From Solen grandis (taxonomy: Eukaryota > Mollusca > Bivalvia > Adapedonta > Solenidae): a stretch of 64,000 bases of DNA. The position numbers and the translations under genes were made by a program. The notes beneath the pieces were generated by a model. That model was not told the DNA's origin. It made no database searches and worked only from the letters and a program-made list of their open reading frames with translations. The stretch's first letter is position 1; every line of letters begins with the position of its first letter. Location: contig CM037789.1 of NCBI GenBank assembly GCA_021229015.1, positions 36,274,469 through 36,338,468 on the forward strand, written 5' to 3'. Below are positions 60,405 to 64,000 of the stretch, piece after piece.

Positions 60405-62060
60405 ACATACCAATATTGGAGGGGATATCCGCCAGTTCTCTCATTATGCTATTTATTATGCAATCGTTTGTTTTAATAATATTGCAATTTTTTATTTCTT
60501 CTTACATTTTAATCCACATATACATCATTTGAATTATGTATTTTCATTTCTCATCATATAACATTGAACATGATACCATCAATCTCGTTCGAACTTATGT
60601 TCAGAATGTTTAATGTTTATCTAACGTTTCATCTTTTGAATATTCAATAAACAATTAGTTCGTATTTTATAACTCAAGATTATTAATAGATTGTAAGTAT
60701 ATGTCTATGAAATATGTAATACGAAAATAAATAAATTACATAACGCAATGTCAATGTCACTTCAAAAAGCGTCTTCATTATAATAATGGCAACTAAATGG
60801 TATAGTCCTCGTCATTAGTTTAATATTACTGTAATGTGAATTTTTGGGAACCAGTACAAATTCCGAACCAGTTGAATCAGAGAGAGCTGCGAAATACTGT
60901 TCCGTCGTAAAAAACCTTTTGACATCTGCTATTTTATCAATTTGCGCGTAGGACGATTAACAATAATTACCACGTACTTGAAGCCCACAACTGACGTATG
61001 GTAACGGTCAATATTAAGCTTCCACACATTGACTACGTGCTCGTCGTGGACAACAGCGACAACAACAATATACTATACAGTCTCACAATCTTAGGACACG
61101 CTCTTGCTTGTACCACAGTTTTCACTTAAAAATAACTAGTATCATATTTTCCCACTCTTTTTAAGTAATTTTACGTTGTGTATGACAAAAGAATATGATA
61201 AACACATTGGATTCATACATAGGATGTACGATTCTAGAAGCGACTTCATATATTGTTAAGTACGCTGCATATTACCTTGAATGCAGATAAATTGTTTTTA
61301 TTACATACACGTGAGAAAACAGAAAAGAAGGTTAATTAGAGCGTTCTCATAGTAACCGAGACGCCGTAGATTGGAAAGCTGACCGCACCACATTAATAAT
61401 ATTACTGGGTGTGGTATCAAAGGCACCTGTCTCCAGCGTAATATTGCTGTAACGTTGAGACGAGTACAAAGGCAATATGTGGAAGCAAAATATTCTCCGT
61501 TATCATACGTCAGTTGTGGAAAAGGATAATTTAGCAGTGGCGTAAGGGTTTTACACTGGAGCAGTAGTTCGCAGATACTTTTGACTCAATATGCGAATTG
61601 ATTCCTTAAAAGTCGAACTGTTTCCCCAAATTTCACAAAATGGTAATGTAAAACTTATGATAAGGACGATATCATTGTTTTGCCATTATTATTATGAAGA
61701 CGCTTCATCTTTTTTACGTGACGTTGACATTACATTATGCCATGTCTTATTATTTTTTTAGTATTAAGAAATTTCATAGTCATTATCGATAACAATCTTA
61801 AGATAAAAATACAAATTCATTGTTAATTGCATATTCAAATGATTAAATATTCAAAACATTCTGAACACAAGAACGAACGAGCTGGATGCCGAATAGTATT
61901 ATATTCATTGTCATATGATGAGGAATGAAAACACATAATCTAAATAAGTAATTTGTCAACAAACATGAAATAAGAAATCAAACATTGCATTAAAACAGTC
62001 GATGGCATATTAAATAGAATAATGAATGAACTGGCGGAATCCCCTTCCATACACCAACTG
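60405..62060. repeat. Large imperfect inverted repeat (arms ~620-640 bp)
   Basis: The left arm (about 60405-61045) and right arm (about 61440-62060) match in inverted orientation over their lengths. For example, ATATCCGCCAGTTC (left) pairs with GAACTGGCGGAAT (right). GTTCAGAATGTTT pairs with AAACATTCTGAAC, allowing for one extra base. AGCGTCTTCAT pairs with ATGAAGACGCT, and CCCACAACTGACGTATGGTA pairs with CATACGTCAGTTGTGG. The spacer is about 390 bases. The arms carry many substitutions and indels, and no genes were recognised. The repeat lies within a presumed intron of the minus-strand esterase gene. Confidence 0.85.
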
Positions 62061-63062
62061 TCATTTAATTTTGAAAAACTAAAATAAACGTAACGTAACG
62101 AAGTTTTGTCATAACTGCAAATCGTACGACTATCATCAACGTTAATTTATATTTTCATACAATTACAATATACCTCTTGATTACCTCATGAGTAACAAGC
62201 TTTCATTATAAACAGTTATATCTATTTATATAATGACGATGTACTTTGTACAAACTAAAAAAAAATCAGTCACTAGTTATATGTAACTTGAGTGAGTTGA
62301 TTTTAAAAACAAAACATTGATTTCTGTTCGAAGTTCGAAACGTTTTTGGAACGAATCCCTGTAATATTAATGCTAATGTTATACATATTTTTTCATTAAA
62401 AAGAAACAACCTAAATCGATATCTCTTCGTTCAGTAGATTAAGTTTACTTCTGTATTATTGTAATAATCGTCAGATATCCACTTTAAATTTATTGAAAAC
62501 ATTCGTGCAATAGACAGAGAGTCTTCGAATTTGATAAATATTCATGAACTGTAGCACTTTTTGTTCAACCAATATAATTGTCGTGTACTTTATATAAAAT
62601 AAAAAATCGTATTCTTCCAACCATAATAGCATTAACAAAATATTGATTCGCATATAAATTGTTGAGGAATTAAAATATTAATACATAACACAGCAATATG
62701 GAATTATATTGCATGAAGTGAACCAGGTGTATCTTGGAACGAGTACTGATAGACCTATCAGTCAAACCAATTGGATTATATATTTCAACATTTCAAGATA
62801 GGAGCTTATCAAATAACAGCCTCCAGCTCGAAGAAACTTTTATAGATAAGGAGTATCCCTCTGATAACAATGAAAGCAGTAAAATAGGTTATGCACATAT
62901 ATTCAACAATGCATTTTAATACTGTTTAATCAATCATTAATCTTCGTGGGTGACTAATTTGGAAAATTATGATTTTACAGTATGGCACATAGAGAACGTG
63001 ACAGCCGTTTACCTGTAATTCATTTGTGGAAAATTTAGTAAAATGTATATTTTTGTACTTGC
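62061..63062. other. A/T-rich presumed intron
   Basis: Small open frames on each strand (62471-62653 and 62734-62919) show no domain or splice support. The stretch lies between the esterase exons at 63063 and 60129. Confidence 0.5.
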
Positions 63063-64000
63063 CAGGAGAAATTGGTCCGCCTGGTAATAATATTCCTGGA
63101 TATATCTACGTCATAGTTTGTTCCATTTGGAAACTTGGGGGATTCTCAGGTAACAAAGTCACTCCGAACACATAGGCTATATCATCGGCGTGGTTGGATC
63201 CTATGCCAGATATATAAAGAAAGTTAAACTTGAATGATTTTGTCCTTCCTCAGGTACCATAAATCTATTTAATTTTGATTTTTCCTGTATTGTATATTTT
63301 TGCAAAGACAAGCACAAAAGATGTTAAGAAGAATGACTGGTACATACATTTAGTATCAGATAATAAAGAAAAAAAAGGTAAGACGGAATCAGACATATTA
63401 ATTGTTAAATTACCGTTAATCCATGATGGAACATTTAAAACTGGCGATACTGCAGCTAACATGTAGAACTGGCACATTCATGTTCGAGCACGGTTTTAAT
63501 AGCTCCGACAATAACGTCACATCAAACATGATATAAACAGCGCTGTCGAACATTTGGATGGAGTCAATCGGATCCGACCAGTTTGTGAACTCAAATATGA
63601 GTATAGGTTTTGGCTAAAACCATTGTGTATGATTTCCTAATAGGTCTCTGTTAATGTTTAGATTTTCGACATCAAATATATTCACTATCTTTTCAAGCAC
63701 ATGAATGTTCAGTGTACCTTCTATTTTGTTTACACCTGTCAGAAAATCTACAGATGAGAAGAGACATTTAGCCTTGGAAGATACAGAACTATTCCCATAG
63801 ATGATAGCATAATGCCTCTCTAATACGAAGTCCTATCAAGTTAGGGTATATAGTAAAGTTTACTGCCTGCAGCACTGTCTCGGCTGACTTGAATCGGAGC
63901 TTAAAGGGTCTAGCAGTCTATGATCACATTCGGTCAGTTTGGCAACAAGCTCACCATTTGTTAAAATTGCTCACCAGTTATATGCTAACGGCGACTTATA

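Larger units (their letters stand above)
59986..64000 (-). pseudogene. Carboxylesterase (neuroligin/cholinesterase-like) gene copy 2, damaged, runs off right edge
   Basis: Minus-strand family blocks appear in order. The stretch 64000-63830 includes LVAKLTE and SAETVLQAVNFTIYP. Then SSVDFLTGVNKIEG (about 63740), which keeps the catalytic Glu context, and EFTNWSDP (about 63580). The histidine block SNHADDIAYVFG (exon 63063-63200) follows a CATAG acceptor. A C-terminal exon at 59986-60129 has GDPNPESSAI, EVNLNNQFKVHGQWSD and KRQKFW, the usual end of the esterase fold. Lesions include an in-frame TAG at 63614-63616, a one-base shift in the 63063-63200 exon after its Leu-Pro, a frame change near 63900, and a stop directly after KFWT. 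The exon at 63063 seems to end in a GC donor (GCAAGT). An esterase domain is certain. Its being inactive assumes that the assembly is right. Confidence 0.75.

Noticed and set aside
58898..63060. Search for a seven-transmembrane exon on + downstream of the SMB gene
   Set aside because: No long hydrophobic open frame was found. The only motif-bearing stretch (59986-60129) belongs to the minus-strand esterase.

Overview
The window looks like nuclear DNA of a marine bivalve mollusc, probably a clam-like heterodont. This is inferred from strong A+T richness, long introns with GT-AG borders, tRNA-headed SINEs ending in a GTTAAACCAAACAAAC-type tail, abundant short foldback elements, and repeat families with tandem cores of the kind common in bivalves. 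Gene density is low and most of the 64 kb is repeat-derived. A run of 100 Ns (21801-21900) marks a scaffold gap.

Layout. 1-3.8 kb: repeat relics and a G-run repeat. 3.8-11.8 kb: old tandem duplications, including a 3.8-kb unit whose second copy lost about 1.1 kb, plus a TTAA-flanked foldback MITE. 13.9-18.8 kb: the clearest complete gene, a four-coding-exon secreted protein of 137 residues with three EF-hand loops. 18.9-22.8 kb: a small Helitron-like element, A/T-rich DNA, the gap and a satellite-like block. 22.8-32.2 kb: a head-to-tail array of Helitron-like (HINE-like) elements built from ~450-bp monomers full of TGACGTCA palindromes. 32.2-36 kb: A/T-rich DNA with few supported features. 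36-40.9 kb: a decayed segmental duplicate holding a somatomedin-B (SMB) pseudogene on +, a mariner transposon, and a carboxylesterase-like pseudogene on -. 41-48 kb: tandem-repeat elements and a recent 2.47-kb tandem duplication. 48-55 kb: SINEs, microsatellites, two in-phase minus-strand exons (Thr/Ser stalk plus membrane segment), and another tandem-core repeat. 56-64 kb: the better-preserved duplicate, with an SMB-type two-exon ectodomain gene on + and carboxylesterase-like exons on -.

How the parts relate. At 49.7-64 kb the minus strand carries, in order, carboxylesterase exons (63-64 kb), an esterase C-terminal exon (60 kb), a Thr-rich stalk (51.1 kb) and a transmembrane exon (49.7 kb). 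That is the order expected for a neuroligin-like membrane cholinesterase relative. The SMB gene lies antisense inside its largest presumed intron. A shorter and more damaged version of the same SMB/carboxylesterase pair occurs at 35.2-40.9 kb. Both esterase copies contain stops or frameshifts. Only the SMB gene at 56.8-58.9 kb is open throughout, and no seven-transmembrane exon was recognised downstream of it.

All identifications come from reading motifs and splice sites by eye. No database or alignment was run, and repeat boundaries are approximate unless a terminal signature is quoted.
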